From RGIG8745 sp964554265 (GTDB lineage Bacteria; Bacteroidota; Bacteroidia; Bacteroidales; Bacteroidaceae): a stretch of DNA of 25,884 bases. Location of the stretch: positions 1 through 25,884 of the forward strand of contig CAZKOB010000035.1 of the NCBI GenBank assembly GCA_964554265.1. The letters are read 5' to 3'. A program made the translations under genes and the position numbers. The notes beneath the pieces were generated by a model. The model worked only from the letters and a program-made list of their open reading frames with translations. It was not told the DNA's origin and did not search any database. Positions 15,359-24,014 of the stretch are shown here, piece by piece; the stretch's first letter is position 1, and each line of letters starts with the position of its first letter.

Positions 15359-15366
15359 CAAAGGTA
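15359..15366 (-). promoter_or_regulatory. Promoter -7 element of the formyltransferase gene
   Basis: TACCTTTG on the minus strand is an exact TAnnTTTG match, about 40 bases upstream of the ATG; transcription would start near 15352. A TTG lies 16 bases further upstream, shorter than the usual 19-20. Confidence 0.6.
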
Positions 15367-15549
15367 CTAATAAAAAGCGAAACAAGGAAGAATGTGGTAA
15401 AGGATTTGACAGACAGGCATTTCGGAAAGACGGTTTGGAAAGTGGACGGGCACGGAACGGATGGAAGCTTTCGGTATGAAAAATATGGATGGAAGAAACA
15501 GGGAAGCCTTTGCTGAAAAGGTATGACCGTTTTTGTTGTAGCCAAAAAT

Positions 15550-15580
15550 TTTGGAAACTCATTTATTATATTTACTTTTG
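15550..15580 (+). promoter_or_regulatory. Promoter of the arabinofuranosidase gene
   Basis: TTTG (15550-15553), 19 bases, then TACTTTTG (15573-15580): an exact -33/-7 pair. Transcription would start near 15587, giving a leader of about 94 bases. Confidence 0.78.
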
Positions 15581-15680
15581 CGAATGAAAAATGGGCTTTT
15601 AATGATTTGCACTCTGTATTTTATTAAAGTCTGCGATTAACCTTGTTATCTGTTAGCGATAAACTTCTAATTTTATATAT

Positions 15681-18600
15681 ATGATGAAAAATGTTTCTCT
15701 TAAAGTTTGTGGAACAGCATGCTTGTTGCTGACTGTGCCTTCGCAAGCTATGTCATTGTTGGCGCTGCGGAGCTTTGACGCTTTCAGTGCAGCTGAAGCA
15801 GGAACAGTTGTTGCCGCTTCTGTAGACATAGCGAAAAAGAGCATAGTGTCGGTGGAGGCTGTCAATGTGGAGTCGCCAGTAGGTACAGTGCCTCGGCTTC
15901 CGTTTCAGGTTTGGGTCACTTATTCAGACGGAACCTCCGAATACAGGCAGGTGAGGTGGTCGAATTCTGCCCTCGCTGTGGAAAAGGAGCAGGCAGACAA
16001 AGTGCTTAATCCTGTGGGCAAGTGTTATACTATCAGTGGTTTTGTCATCGGTGACAATACTACGGCAAATGGATATCCTGTTGTGGCAAACGTCAAGGTT
16101 GTTTCCGAACCGTATAACGTACCGTCGAATAAGACTGTGGCAGAACCGCTGCCTTTGAACAAGGTGTCGATCAATGGGAACAATCGTCTGACATCCAATA
16201 GAGAGCTTGATATAGAAGCGATTTTGAGTTGGGATGTCTCACAGCAACTTTATAATTACCGTGACACTTACGGCTTGAGTACAGAGGGTTATAAGGAGGC
16301 CGATGGATGGGATTCTCCGACGACGAAACTCAAAGGGCATGGTTCGGGGCATTATATGTCTGCACTTGCTTTCGCTTTTGCCAGTGCCACAAAGAAAGAA
16401 CAGAAAGACGCTTTGCGCAAGAATATTACACGCATGGTAAACGAACTGCGTGAGTGTCAGGAAAGAACTTTTGTATGGAACGACCGGTTGGGAAGGTATT
16501 GGGAAGCCCGTGATTTTGCACCGGAAGAAGAGTTGCGCAATATGTTGGGAACATGGGAGGCTTTCGATGAGCACAAGAAGGAGTATGCCAAGTATGGCTA
16601 TGGTTATCTCAATGCGATTCCGGCGCATCACGCAGCGTTGATTGAAATGTACAGGGGCTATAACAATGAGAATTGGGTATGGGCTCCTTATTACTCCATA
16701 CACAAACAGTTGGCAGGTCTCATTGATATAGCGACTTATATTGACGACAAGAAAGTGGCGGCGAAGGCTCTGCTTGTGGCTAAGGATATGGGGCTTTGGA
16801 TTTGGAACAGAATGCACTACCGCACTTTTGTGGAGACCGGAGGTACTCAGGAGGAAAGAAGGTCGAGACCGGGAAACAGGTACGAGATGTGGAATATGTA
16901 TATTGCCGGTGAAGACGGAGGAACGGGTGAGTCTCTTTCCAGACTTTCCGAAATGGTGAGCGACCCTACGGAAAAAGCACGTCTGCTTGAGGCTGCGAGC
17001 TATTTTGACAGTCCTGCTTTTTATGAACCGCTTTCGCGAAATATAGACGATGTGCGCACGCGGCATGCGAATCAGCATATTCCGAAGATTACAAGTGCAT
17101 TAAGGAGTTACAGAGGCAACAAGAATCCTTATTATTACAACATAGCCCTCAACTTCTGGAATATGATACAGGGACGTTACAGCTATGCCACTGGAGGTGT
17201 GGGCAATGGTGAAATGTTTCGTCAGCCGTATACGCAGATTCTGAGTATGAATACCAATCTTACTTCTGACAGGAACCGTAATCTCAGTCCTAATCCGACG
17301 ATTAATGAGACTTGCTGTGCCTATAATCTTGCCAAGCTTACGAAAGATCTCAATTGTTTTGACCCTGACAATGCACAATATATGGATTATTATGAACGTG
17401 TGCTGTACAACCAAATTGTAGGTTCTGTCCATCCTACTCATTATATGACAACCTATCAGTATGCTGTGGGCTTGAATGCATCAAAGCCGTGGGGCAATGA
17501 AACACCACAGTCTACTTGTTGCGGTGGTACCGGATCCGAGAATCATGTAAAGTATCAGGAGGCTGCTTATTTTGTATCTGACAATACCATCTGGGTGGGG
17601 CTTTACCTGCCGACAACACTGACGTGGGATGCCAAAAAGGTGAAAATACAGCAAGATTGCTTGTGGCCGGCAGAGAAGTCGACCATACGGATTGTAGATG
17701 GCAAGAGTGAGTTTGCCATGAAGCTTAGAGTCCCTTATTGGGCGACCAGCGGATTTGATGTCAAGTTGAACGGTGTTTCTGTTGCAAAGGAATACAAGCC
17801 GTCTTCATACGTTGAAATTCCTTTGCGAAAATGGAAGAAAGGTGATGTGGTGGAAGTGACAATGCCGTTTACGAAGCATATTAATTATGGTCCTGATAAG
17901 ATGGAGACTGCTGCGACAGGATTGAATCAGACCAACACTGCCTTTGAACCGATGTGGGTCGGGACTATAATGTATGGTCCGCTGACCATGGCGACAGATG
18001 GCATTGACAATTGGCAACAAGCTACTGTCAATATTGATGTGGCGTTGGAGAGCATCAAGCTTAATGCTCCAACAAGCGATGAGGGGACGAATGGAAATCT
18101 TTATACGTTGAGTTTGGGCGACAGGACATTTGTGCCGGATTATTATCTCGGAGACAATTCCACTCACTACCTCAGAATTAATCTTGTTGACGACCCGAGC
18201 GAGATGTTTAGAAACACGTTGCTCGACAAAGTGGAGGATGCCGGAATATATCAGGCTGTAAATTACACTGCTGACTCGTATGCGGTCTTGAAGAAAGAGA
18301 TTGCCGCGGCGCAACAGCTTTGTTCGTTGCCTGAAATCAATGAGACATTGACGAAGGAGCGAGTGAATGCTATTGACAATGCTGTCGACGGACTTGTTTC
18401 TGTTGCTACGGACAAGACTGCTCTTGAAGAGGCTATCAAGGATGCCGAGTCCAAGAACGCTGAGTTGTTTACATGGGACAGTTATGCAGACTTGCAAAGT
18501 GTACTTGCTGAAGCAAAGGATGTCTGCGAGACATCTAATGTTCAGAAGCTGCTTGACAGTCAGAAGCTTAAAATCAAGCGGGCTGTTTCCGGACTTCTGT

Positions 18601-19064
18601 CGGTTGATAAGGTGGACAAGACAAAGTTGTCGGAACTTCTGAAAGTCGTAGAAGAAAGAAAGGCTGCTCAAGAAGCATGGATGGCACTTGAAGTCAAGGT
18701 GCCGGAATATTCACCGTGGGCTCCTTACGGATATGCTCGTCTTATGGAACAGTTTGAAAAGGCTGAAGTTGTAAGCAAGAACAAGGACAAGAATTATAAT
18801 CAGGAGGAAGTGAACAATGCAACTTCTGCCCTCAATACGGCCATCAACACGATGCGTCCGGGTAATCTTCCTGAACTGGAAGATATGAACGATTTGCTGA
18901 AGCTGCTGAAAGAAGCAAAAGAGTCTTCCAAGGCCAGCGAACAGAAAGTGAAGGAGGCTATCGAATATTCGGAGATGGTTGTCAAGTATGTTGGAGACGG
19001 AAGCGGAACAATGGATATGATTGTCAAAGCTTGCGACAGATTGAACGCCGTTCTCGGAAAATAG
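15681..19064 (+). CDS. Secreted beta-L-arabinofuranosidase, GH127/GH146 (DUF1680)
   Basis: A 1127-residue exported glycoside hydrolase that would release L-arabinose from beta-linked arabinofuranosyl chains. A signal peptide (hydrophobic CGTACLLLTVPSQA, about 10-23) is followed by an Ig-like domain (about 48-145, RLPFQVWVTYSDGTSEY). The catalytic alpha/alpha-barrel runs from about 155 (LPLNKVSINGNNRLTSNREL) to about 790. The zinc-cysteine site is present: Glu543 and Cys545 in NETCCAYNLAKLTK, and Cys613-Cys614 in STCCGGTGSENHVKY. By analogy with HypBA1 (Cys417), Cys613 should be the nucleophile. The C-terminal third (about 850-1127) is helical and repetitive: FIVAR-like units begin near 850, 911 and 981, with a final charged helix bundle near 1066. 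No sorting domain ends the protein. It stands alone, without a SusC/SusD pair, between its own promoter and terminator. Confidence 0.92.
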   Translation: MMKNVSLKVCGTACLLLTVPSQAMSLLALRSFDAFSAAEAGTVVAASVDIAKKSIVSVEAVNVESPVGTVPRLPFQVWVTYSDGTSEYRQVRWSNSALAVEKEQADKVLNPVGKCYTISGFVIGDNTTANGYPVVANVKVVSEPYNVPSNKTVAEPLPLNKVSINGNNRLTSNRELDIEAILSWDVSQQLYNYRDTYGLSTEGYKEADGWDSPTTKLKGHGSGHYMSALAFAFASATKKEQKDALRKNITRMVNELRECQERTFVWNDRLGRYWEARDFAPEEELRNMLGTWEAFDEHKKEYAKYGYGYLNAIPAHHAALIEMYRGYNNENWVWAPYYSIHKQLAGLIDIATYIDDKKVAAKALLVAKDMGLWIWNRMHYRTFVETGGTQEERRSRPGNRYEMWNMYIAGEDGGTGESLSRLSEMVSDPTEKARLLEAASYFDSPAFYEPLSRNIDDVRTRHANQHIPKITSALRSYRGNKNPYYYNIALNFWNMIQGRYSYATGGVGNGEMFRQPYTQILSMNTNLTSDRNRNLSPNPTINETCCAYNLAKLTKDLNCFDPDNAQYMDYYERVLYNQIVGSVHPTHYMTTYQYAVGLNASKPWGNETPQSTCCGGTGSENHVKYQEAAYFVSDNTIWVGLYLPTTLTWDAKKVKIQQDCLWPAEKSTIRIVDGKSEFAMKLRVPYWATSGFDVKLNGVSVAKEYKPSSYVEIPLRKWKKGDVVEVTMPFTKHINYGPDKMETAATGLNQTNTAFEPMWVGTIMYGPLTMATDGIDNWQQATVNIDVALESIKLNAPTSDEGTNGNLYTLSLGDRTFVPDYYLGDNSTHYLRINLVDDPSEMFRNTLLDKVEDAGIYQAVNYTADSYAVLKKEIAAAQQLCSLPEINETLTKERVNAIDNAVDGLVSVATDKTALEEAIKDAESKNAELFTWDSYADLQSVLAEAKDVCETSNVQKLLDSQKLKIKRAVSGLLSVDKVDKTKLSELLKVVEERKAAQEAWMALEVKVPEYSPWAPYGYARLMEQFEKAEVVSKNKDKNYNQEEVNNATSALNTAINTMRPGNLPELEDMNDLLKLLKEAKESSKASEQKVKEAIEYSEMVVKYVGDGSGTMDMIVKACDRLNAVLGK

Positions 19065-19091
19065 TAGGCGGACGGCAAACGTTTTGTTTAT

Positions 19092-19147
19092 AAAAAGGCA
19101 CATCTGCGATAGATTCTTATGCAGGTGTGCCTTTTTTAGGTTCGCCC
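19092..19147. terminator. Terminator of the arabinofuranosidase gene
   Basis: AAAAAGGCACATCTGC (19092-19107) pairs with GCAGGTGTGCCTTTTT (19131-19146): 16 base pairs with one T-G pair, ending in T's. The A-rich left flank means it could also work on the opposite strand. Confidence 0.88.
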
Positions 19148-19198
19148 GACATGGGGATAATCGTATCCATCCGAAATATGCCGTCTGGCGGGGTTAAA

Positions 19199-19382
19199 AG
19201 AGGGTGTGCCGAAATGAAAATGACTACTCCCAAAAGTTACAGATTGTAACTGCAATACTTAAATAGGGGCGTATCAAGCTCTGTATTGAGTAATGATATG
19301 CCCCTTTCTTTAGTCTTTTAGGATGTTCTAATTTCAAATTATAAGTTCATCTTTTCAAAAAATGAATTTCGGCACACCCTCT
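19199..19382. mobile_element. MITE with IS1182-like ends
   Basis: A 184-bp element with perfect 17-bp terminal inverted repeats, AGAGGGTGTGCCGAAAT (19199-19215) and its reverse complement (19366-19382). TTAA occurs just outside each end (TTAAA on the left, TTGTTAA on the right). Inside is a hairpin: AGGGGCGTATCA pairs with TGATATGCCCCT at about 19265-19306. No open frame is present, so it would need a transposase in trans. Ends beginning GAGGGTGTG are typical of Bacteroidetes IS1182-family elements; this assignment is from memory. Confidence 0.8.
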
Positions 19383-19394
19383 TGTTAAATTTTT

Positions 19395-19949
19395 ATGAAT
19401 ATGGACACAATTATCCGAAGGTATGTCTTTGTTTTAATCATAGTATGTATCACTTATTCCCAATCATGGTGTATAACACGACATGGGCTTGTTATTGGAC
19501 TTGGTCAATATCAAGATAGGACCTGGGGAACGGTACATGGAGATAAGGATGTGCCTTTGGTGAAAAATATGTTGACAGCCTGTGGATACAATGATATTGC
19601 AACATTGGTCAACAAGAATGCGACTAAGGCTGGGATTATTTCGGCTTTTGACGGATTTTCCGAAAGATGTAAGAAAGGAGACATTGTATATATCCATTTT
19701 GGGTTTTGGATTGGTGAGTTCCTTCAGGAATTTTTGCTATCTTTATTGCCAGCCGTTTATTGGTTTCTATGCCAATGTAAAGGAAGGTCTGCTTTGGATG
19801 TGATGTCATCATACAAACAGCTGTTGTACTATCTCAGTTTTGTACTAATTCTGTTTGTCTGCCTGCGAATTGGACATGAAGACTATGAGAAGACAAAGAT
19901 TCACTATCTCAGCTTTTGTCATACCAATATTTTTATATCGCATAATTAA
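19395..19949 (+). pseudogene. Truncated, chimeric caspase-like (peptidase C14) gene
   Basis: The 184-codon frame has two unlike halves. Residues 1-105 are the start of a secreted caspase-like peptidase: a signal peptide (VFVLIIVCITYSQSWC), then HGLVIGLGQYQDRTWGTVHG with DKDVPLVKNMLTACGY, NKNATKAGIISAFDGF and GDIVYIHF. In complete proteins this last strand runs straight into the catalytic SGHG. Here it runs instead into GFWIGEFLQEFLLSLLPAVY and a strongly hydrophobic, membrane-like segment (LLYYLSFVLILFVCLRIG). The catalytic His and Cys regions are absent, so it cannot be a protease. Either an internal deletion joined the N-terminus to a distant C-terminus, or unrelated DNA was fused on. It starts 12 bases after the MITE, which has probably replaced its promoter region. 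Confidence 0.7.
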
Positions 19950-20158
19950 TCTTATTTCCCGACATTTGGAAATGATTTCTGAACACTATGTCAAATATCA
20001 TATTGAAAACTCATTTTAATCACATCGAACACTTACCCATGTCTTTTTACCTGTAAACGGGTTTCTGCAATTTGAAATGGGTTCAATTTCCCAACGTGAA
20101 TAAGATACGTTCATGTGGCGGTCTATTCACTCTTTCTTTTTATTTCCCATGAGTTAAT

Positions 20159-21490
20159 CTATCCGGGATTGGCTCCAAAAATATTCTTGATGGAATACAA
20201 CGGATAGAGAAGGATGTCATCATAGACACAGTAATTTTCCAATGATGTCCGTATACCTTTGGATAATCCTTTCAGCTGCATGAAGATCCGCATACTCTGC
20301 ATTGACCCTTTGATTCCAGATTTCACTTCGACAGGATATATGTCCGCTCCTATCTGGACAACATAGTCCACCTCGGCATTGCTGCCGGCTTTTTCCCTAT
20401 GCCAGCAATACAAGGGTTGGGGGGAATAGCATGAGGCAGCTTTGACGAGTTCGGTTCCTATGAATGTCTCGGCAATGGCACCACGATTGACTACCTGCAA
20501 ATTGTTTGATGAAAATAAATCTGAAAGCTCAAGATTCAATAGACGCTGCAGAAGCCCGGTGTCGCACAGCAGCATACGCCGGTACTTGTCGTTTGTCTCA
20601 GCACCTAAAGGAATGCCGTTGGCCGATGTATGGGTAACGGGATATACCAAGCCTGCAAGTATGAGGGTGTCGAGGGCAGTCTTGACCTGTCCGGTATTGG
20701 CATCCGCATCCACACGGTTGTACACGAATTTGCCAAGACCCTGTTCGGCAACGGAGCGGAAAACCGCATCAATGCGTGATGACGGAACCCGTTTGCGGTA
20801 TTTGGCAAAATCATCTTTGAAGGAAAGTATGAGTTCACTAAGTATATGCTGGCACTCCAAAAGATTCCCGTCTTGGCAGAATTTTGCAACAACGGCCGGC
20901 ATGCCACCTATGACAAGGAATGTACGCAACAACCGCAGGGCTTGTTCATGTATAGGTTGTGGAAGCGGGCGAACAGGTGAAGCCTGGTTGATAGCCGTGG
21001 CAAGGGCTTCGTTGCCGGATGCCCATAGAAACTCCTCAAAGCTAAAAGGATACATGAAAACACTTCGTATGCGTCCCACGCCATACGAGGGAAGCTCTTC
21101 CAATGCAAATTCGAGCAACGAACCAGCGGCGATGAGATGCAATTCAGGATATTTTTCATAGAAATAACGCAACCGGTTAATGGCTTTCGGGCAAGCTTGT
21201 ATTTCATCGAAAAACAACAGGGTTTTACCGGCAATGACGGGGATGCTAAATTGTATGGAAAGCAGTTGGCATATCTCCTGCGGTGAATAGACACCCTCAA
21301 ACAAGTAGTGGATATCTTTGCGCTCATTGAAATCTATTTCGGCGAAATATTCAAATTGTTCGGCCAAATGGCGCACGGCTGAGGTCTTTCCCACCTGCCT
21401 GGCTCCACGCAACAGTAAAGGCTTTCGTTCTTGTTCCTCGGCCCAGTGAGATAGTTCCCTATCAATCATTCGTTTGTAGTATTGCTTCAT
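20159..21490 (-). CDS. AAA ATPase with C-terminal DUF4143
   Basis: A 443-residue ATP-binding protein of the AAA_14/DUF4143 group, common and often multicopy in Bacteroidetes. The Walker A motif is RGARQVGKTS (Gly29-Thr36), Walker B is LLFFDEIQ (91-98), and the sensor strand is HLIAAGSLLEFAL. The C-terminal half is DUF4143, with the restriction-endonuclease-like strand pair AEVDYVVQIGADIYPVEVKS (Asp and Glu-x-Lys spaced as in PD-(D/E)XK folds). Function is unknown; the family is discussed in connection with mobile DNA and toxin-like or defence roles, none shown here. It is a single-gene unit with a probable promoter at 21519-21526 and no evident terminator. The flanks are a pseudogene and an integrase, so it may be part of the variable region. 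Confidence 0.9.
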   Translation of the reverse strand: MKQYYKRMIDRELSHWAEEQERKPLLLRGARQVGKTSAVRHLAEQFEYFAEIDFNERKDIHYLFEGVYSPQEICQLLSIQFSIPVIAGKTLLFFDEIQACPKAINRLRYFYEKYPELHLIAAGSLLEFALEELPSYGVGRIRSVFMYPFSFEEFLWASGNEALATAINQASPVRPLPQPIHEQALRLLRTFLVIGGMPAVVAKFCQDGNLLECQHILSELILSFKDDFAKYRKRVPSSRIDAVFRSVAEQGLGKFVYNRVDADANTGQVKTALDTLILAGLVYPVTHTSANGIPLGAETNDKYRRMLLCDTGLLQRLLNLELSDLFSSNNLQVVNRGAIAETFIGTELVKAASCYSPQPLYCWHREKAGSNAEVDYVVQIGADIYPVEVKSGIKGSMQSMRIFMQLKGLSKGIRTSLENYCVYDDILLYPLYSIKNIFGANPG

Positions 21491-21518
21491 TACTGTAGAT
21501 AATATTCGTTTCTGGATG

Positions 21519-21526
21519 CAAAGATA
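21519..21526 (-). promoter_or_regulatory. Promoter -7 element of the AAA ATPase gene
   Basis: TATCTTTG on the minus strand matches TAnnTTTG, about 28 bases upstream of the ATG, so the leader would be about 20 bases. The -33 is unclear. Confidence 0.5.
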
Positions 21527-21990
21527 ATAAAATTGAATTAATTGACACCATAAACTTTGCAGAAAATGAATTTATTGGCATCTAAGAAGCTCGCTTAAGT
21601 AATAAAAATAGCATCAATGGTCGTACATTTGTACGGTTAATAGATTTTGTATAATTTTATCATAAGAAATCAGGTTATACAAGCATGGAAAAAGGCAGAT
21701 TAGTGGTTAATCATTGTATTACAATGTGACTTCACCGAGAATTATAATAAAAATAATTAACGGAAAAGCGTTTCCATTCGTACTTGATATATTGAATTGA
21801 GCTTTTTAGCTCTTGTTCTCTTTTATGTGAATACCGCCAATATTCGTTACGTGAGAACAAGTAGACTGGAAGTTCACGCTCATAGGGCGTGTAGGCATTT
21901 GAATAGAATAGGGAACAAGAATCCCTTATTTTTATGGAATATACTGCAAACAAGTACGTTATAAAGATATAGTCATTGTAAGGGCATTTT

Positions 21991-21998
21991 TAATTTTG
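21991..21998 (+). promoter_or_regulatory. Probable -7 element of the integrase gene
   Basis: TAATTTTG fits TAnnTTTG and lies about 70 bases before the integrase ATG. No -33 TTTG is found at 19-20 bases. Confidence 0.4.
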
Positions 21999-22067
21999 CA
22001 CCACTTTGCTCCATTTTGATACATTCTGCACAAAAAAACTTGCAAATAACTTGTAAAAGGAAACGGA

Positions 22068-23282
22068 ATGGCAACGACAAAATTATATCTTGACACACGG
22101 GCAGTCAAACGTGGGGAAGCGGCTCCCTTAAAAGTAAGCGTCACCAAATATGGGGTTGCCGCATACATTCCGCTGCATATAAAGATACTGCCTGGGCAAT
22201 GGGACAAAAGACTTGGCAAGGTCAAGGACAACCCTAACAAGGTCGCTCTAAATTCTTACATTCAGACAGAAAAGCAGAAAATCGACAACTTACTGCTTAA
22301 ACTTACTTCAGAAGGGAAATTGACGAGAATGACTGCGGTACAGATTAAGAACGAACTTTGCGAAATACTCTATCCAAAAGTGGAGAATGAGGCTCTATTC
22401 ATGAATCGTTTCAAAGCATATATGGAGACGCGCCAGAAACAACGTACACAAGAAATATATTACGAAACATACAAGCGAATAATGCAGTTCGACAATAAGG
22501 CAGGGGCACTGTCTTTTGAAGCTATTGGTAAAGATTGGCTTACTCGCTTCGATACATTTCTCATGCAATATGAGCCATCACAAAACTCACGCTCTATTCA
22601 TTTCCGCAATATCCGGGCTGTATTCAATGATGCTATTGACAATGAAATAACAACAGCCTATCCTTTTCGAAAATTCATGGTTAAACCGATTCCTACAATA
22701 AAGAGAGCATATACAGTTGAAAGGTTGAGAGAACTTTTCAACTATCCGGTTCTTCCACACGAACAGAAATATCTTGATATGTTCAAGCTCATTTTTTACC
22801 TTATCGGAATCAATCTTGTCGATCTCTATGGTCTTCAAAAAATAGAGAATGGAAGAATCGTGTATCAGCGTTCCAAGACATCGAAGTTATATGATATAAA
22901 GGTCGAGCCGGAAGCTATGGAAATTATAGAGCGTTACCGTGGCACAAAAAATCTGCTTAATATCTCTGACCATTTCGCTTCTGCTCACAGCTATATGGCT
23001 TCCATCAATCGTGTACTGAAACAAATTGGACCTCGCGAATATGTCTTACAAAACGGCAAGAGGAAGTTAATGTATAACTCTGCTTTTCCTGATATTTCGA
23101 CATACGTTGCCCGGCATACATGGGCTACAATTGCATACGAACTGGAAATTCCTAATGAAACGATTGCCGCCGCACTTGGTCACACTTTCGGAAACAGTAC
23201 AACGGCAATATACATCAACAAAGACCGGCGTAAGGTTGATGACGCCAATCGAAAAGTTATTGATTATGTGCTACAGATATAA
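22068..23282 (+). CDS. Tyrosine integrase without the usual first arginine
   Basis: A 404-residue integrase of the Bacteroidetes mobile-element type: an arm-binding N-terminus (MATTKLYLDTRAVKRGEAAP, to about 70), a core-binding domain (about 105-205) and the catalytic domain. Catalytic residues seen: Arg349 in YVARHTWAT, His372 in LGHTFGN, Tyr382 in AIYINKD, and a Lys in QRSKTSKLY. The first catalytic arginine, expected in the segment FYLIGINLVD, is replaced by Ile246 (the other recombinase in this window has FYTRGMAFVD there). IntDOT of CTnDOT also lacks this arginine, so the protein may still be active. An AAAGGAAA stretch precedes the ATG. It converges with the small-gene operon, overlapping its last gene by 19 bases, so it likely drives integration of the element carrying that operon. 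Confidence 0.92.
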   Translation: MATTKLYLDTRAVKRGEAAPLKVSVTKYGVAAYIPLHIKILPGQWDKRLGKVKDNPNKVALNSYIQTEKQKIDNLLLKLTSEGKLTRMTAVQIKNELCEILYPKVENEALFMNRFKAYMETRQKQRTQEIYYETYKRIMQFDNKAGALSFEAIGKDWLTRFDTFLMQYEPSQNSRSIHFRNIRAVFNDAIDNEITTAYPFRKFMVKPIPTIKRAYTVERLRELFNYPVLPHEQKYLDMFKLIFYLIGINLVDLYGLQKIENGRIVYQRSKTSKLYDIKVEPEAMEIIERYRGTKNLLNISDHFASAHSYMASINRVLKQIGPREYVLQNGKRKLMYNSAFPDISTYVARHTWATIAYELEIPNETIAAALGHTFGNSTTAIYINKDRRKVDDANRKVIDYVLQI

Positions 23283-23632
23283 TTCACCATTTGCTGAAGC
23301 GTTGCGAAACGCATAAAGCACCATTCGTCCTCATAGAAATGGGGACTTTCTCGCATAGCAGGAGTAAGCTTTTCATCCTCAATGGGAATATAGAAACTGA
23401 CCGTCATAGGGGCAAACAGCTTTTCGCTTACCACTTCCTCAAGAAAACCTATTTCTTTGCCGTCAAGTATTATATTCTGCCAATTATAGATACACCCGGC
23501 TTGCATAGATTTCCTGCTTCCTGTGAACTCTACCTCTTTATCGCATTCATAGGAGGATGCATCTATGCTAAATTGGACTCCATATTGGGGATTAGCACGG
23601 TATAGAGCTTCTATTTCATCAATAATATTCAT
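23264..23632 (-). CDS. Hypothetical protein (122 aa), last gene of the small-gene operon
   Basis: A 122-residue soluble, acidic protein starting MNIIDEIEALYRANPQYGVQ, with aromatic and acidic stretches (FYIPIEDEKLTP, FYEDEWCFMRFATLQQM). No membrane segment or known motif is seen. Its ATG overlaps the stop of the preceding gene in an ATGA arrangement (23629-23632), so translation is probably coupled. Its 3' end overlaps the integrase gene on the other strand by 19 bases. Function is unknown. Confidence 0.75.
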   Translation of the reverse strand: MNIIDEIEALYRANPQYGVQFSIDASSYECDKEVEFTGSRKSMQAGCIYNWQNIILDGKEIGFLEEVVSEKLFAPMTVSFYIPIEDEKLTPAMRESPHFYEDEWCFMRFATLQQMVNYICST

Positions 23633-23919
23633 CCCCTATAGTTTTGCAACATCCATTCCACTAATTTCTCGCGGCATTCTGTGTCGAGTTCTAAGTAGAA
23701 CATCATCATCCGGGAGTCACCCAATCGTTCCATTGATTGCCATTTCTCAATAATATGCTGTGCCATAAAATTGTCCGGACAATAACATCTACCTCCGAAA
23801 CCTTGAAGAGCACCACCCCAAATCTCACAGATTACATTTTCAAATGGTGTGCGATAATTACAGCACCACAGGTTCCACTTCCTGATAAACTCGTTTATTT
23901 GCTTAATTTCTGTTTCCAT
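23629..23919 (-). CDS. Hypothetical protein (96 aa)
   Basis: A 96-residue protein, METEIKQINEFIRKWNLWCC at the N-terminus, rich in Trp and Cys (CNYRTPFENVICEIWGGALQ, GGRCYCPDNFMAQ), ending KLVEWMLQNYRG. Four cysteines are spread through it without a clear zinc pattern. It is in the same operon direction, 95 bases after the 170-aa gene, and overlaps the next start by four bases. I do not recognise a family. Confidence 0.72.
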   Translation of the reverse strand: METEIKQINEFIRKWNLWCCNYRTPFENVICEIWGGALQGFGGRCYCPDNFMAQHIIEKWQSMERLGDSRMMMFYLELDTECREKLVEWMLQNYRG

Positions 23920-24014
23920 TGTTCTTTCTTATAAACAGCTTTAACAAGCCGTTCTTTGAGAATGTGACACGTTCTGTTTGCGGCACATTACCAGTCTGTA
24001 TATTTTCATTGCTC

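Larger units (their letters stand above)
15319..15680. other. Divergent promoter region
   Basis: About 360 bases between the formyltransferase (-) and the arabinofuranosidase (+), with a promoter for each (15359-15366 and 15550-15580). Nothing else recognisable is seen; minus-strand frames here show no family signs. Confidence 0.6.
19065..19394. other. Intergenic stretch filled by a terminator and a MITE
   Basis: About 330 bases containing the arabinofuranosidase terminator, about 50 bases of unremarkable sequence, and the MITE at 19199-19382, which ends only 12 bases before the ATG of the caspase-like gene. No other gene is seen. Confidence 0.7.
21491..22067. other. Divergent region between the ATPase and the integrase
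   Basis: About 580 AT-rich bases. Seen: the ATPase promoter, a palindrome CGTACATTTGTACG (21622-21635) that contains a -7-like TACATTTG, a 9-bp inverted repeat CTTGTTCTC/GAGAACAAG at about 21812-21860, and the integrase promoter (21991-21998). A minus-strand frame of 73 codons (21732-21953) has no recognisable family. An attachment site is expected near here but cannot be fixed. Confidence 0.45.

Noticed and set aside
17805..18671. 288-codon minus-strand frame within the arabinofuranosidase gene
   Set aside because: Mirror of the FIVAR-like repeat region; no start context or domain.
20159..21490. DUF4143 ATPase as a proven defence gene
   Set aside because: The family is widespread and its role is not settled; nothing in the neighbourhood identifies a defence island.
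21491..22067. tRNA gene serving as integration target
   Set aside because: No cloverleaf or TTCGA-type T-loop could be found on either strand.
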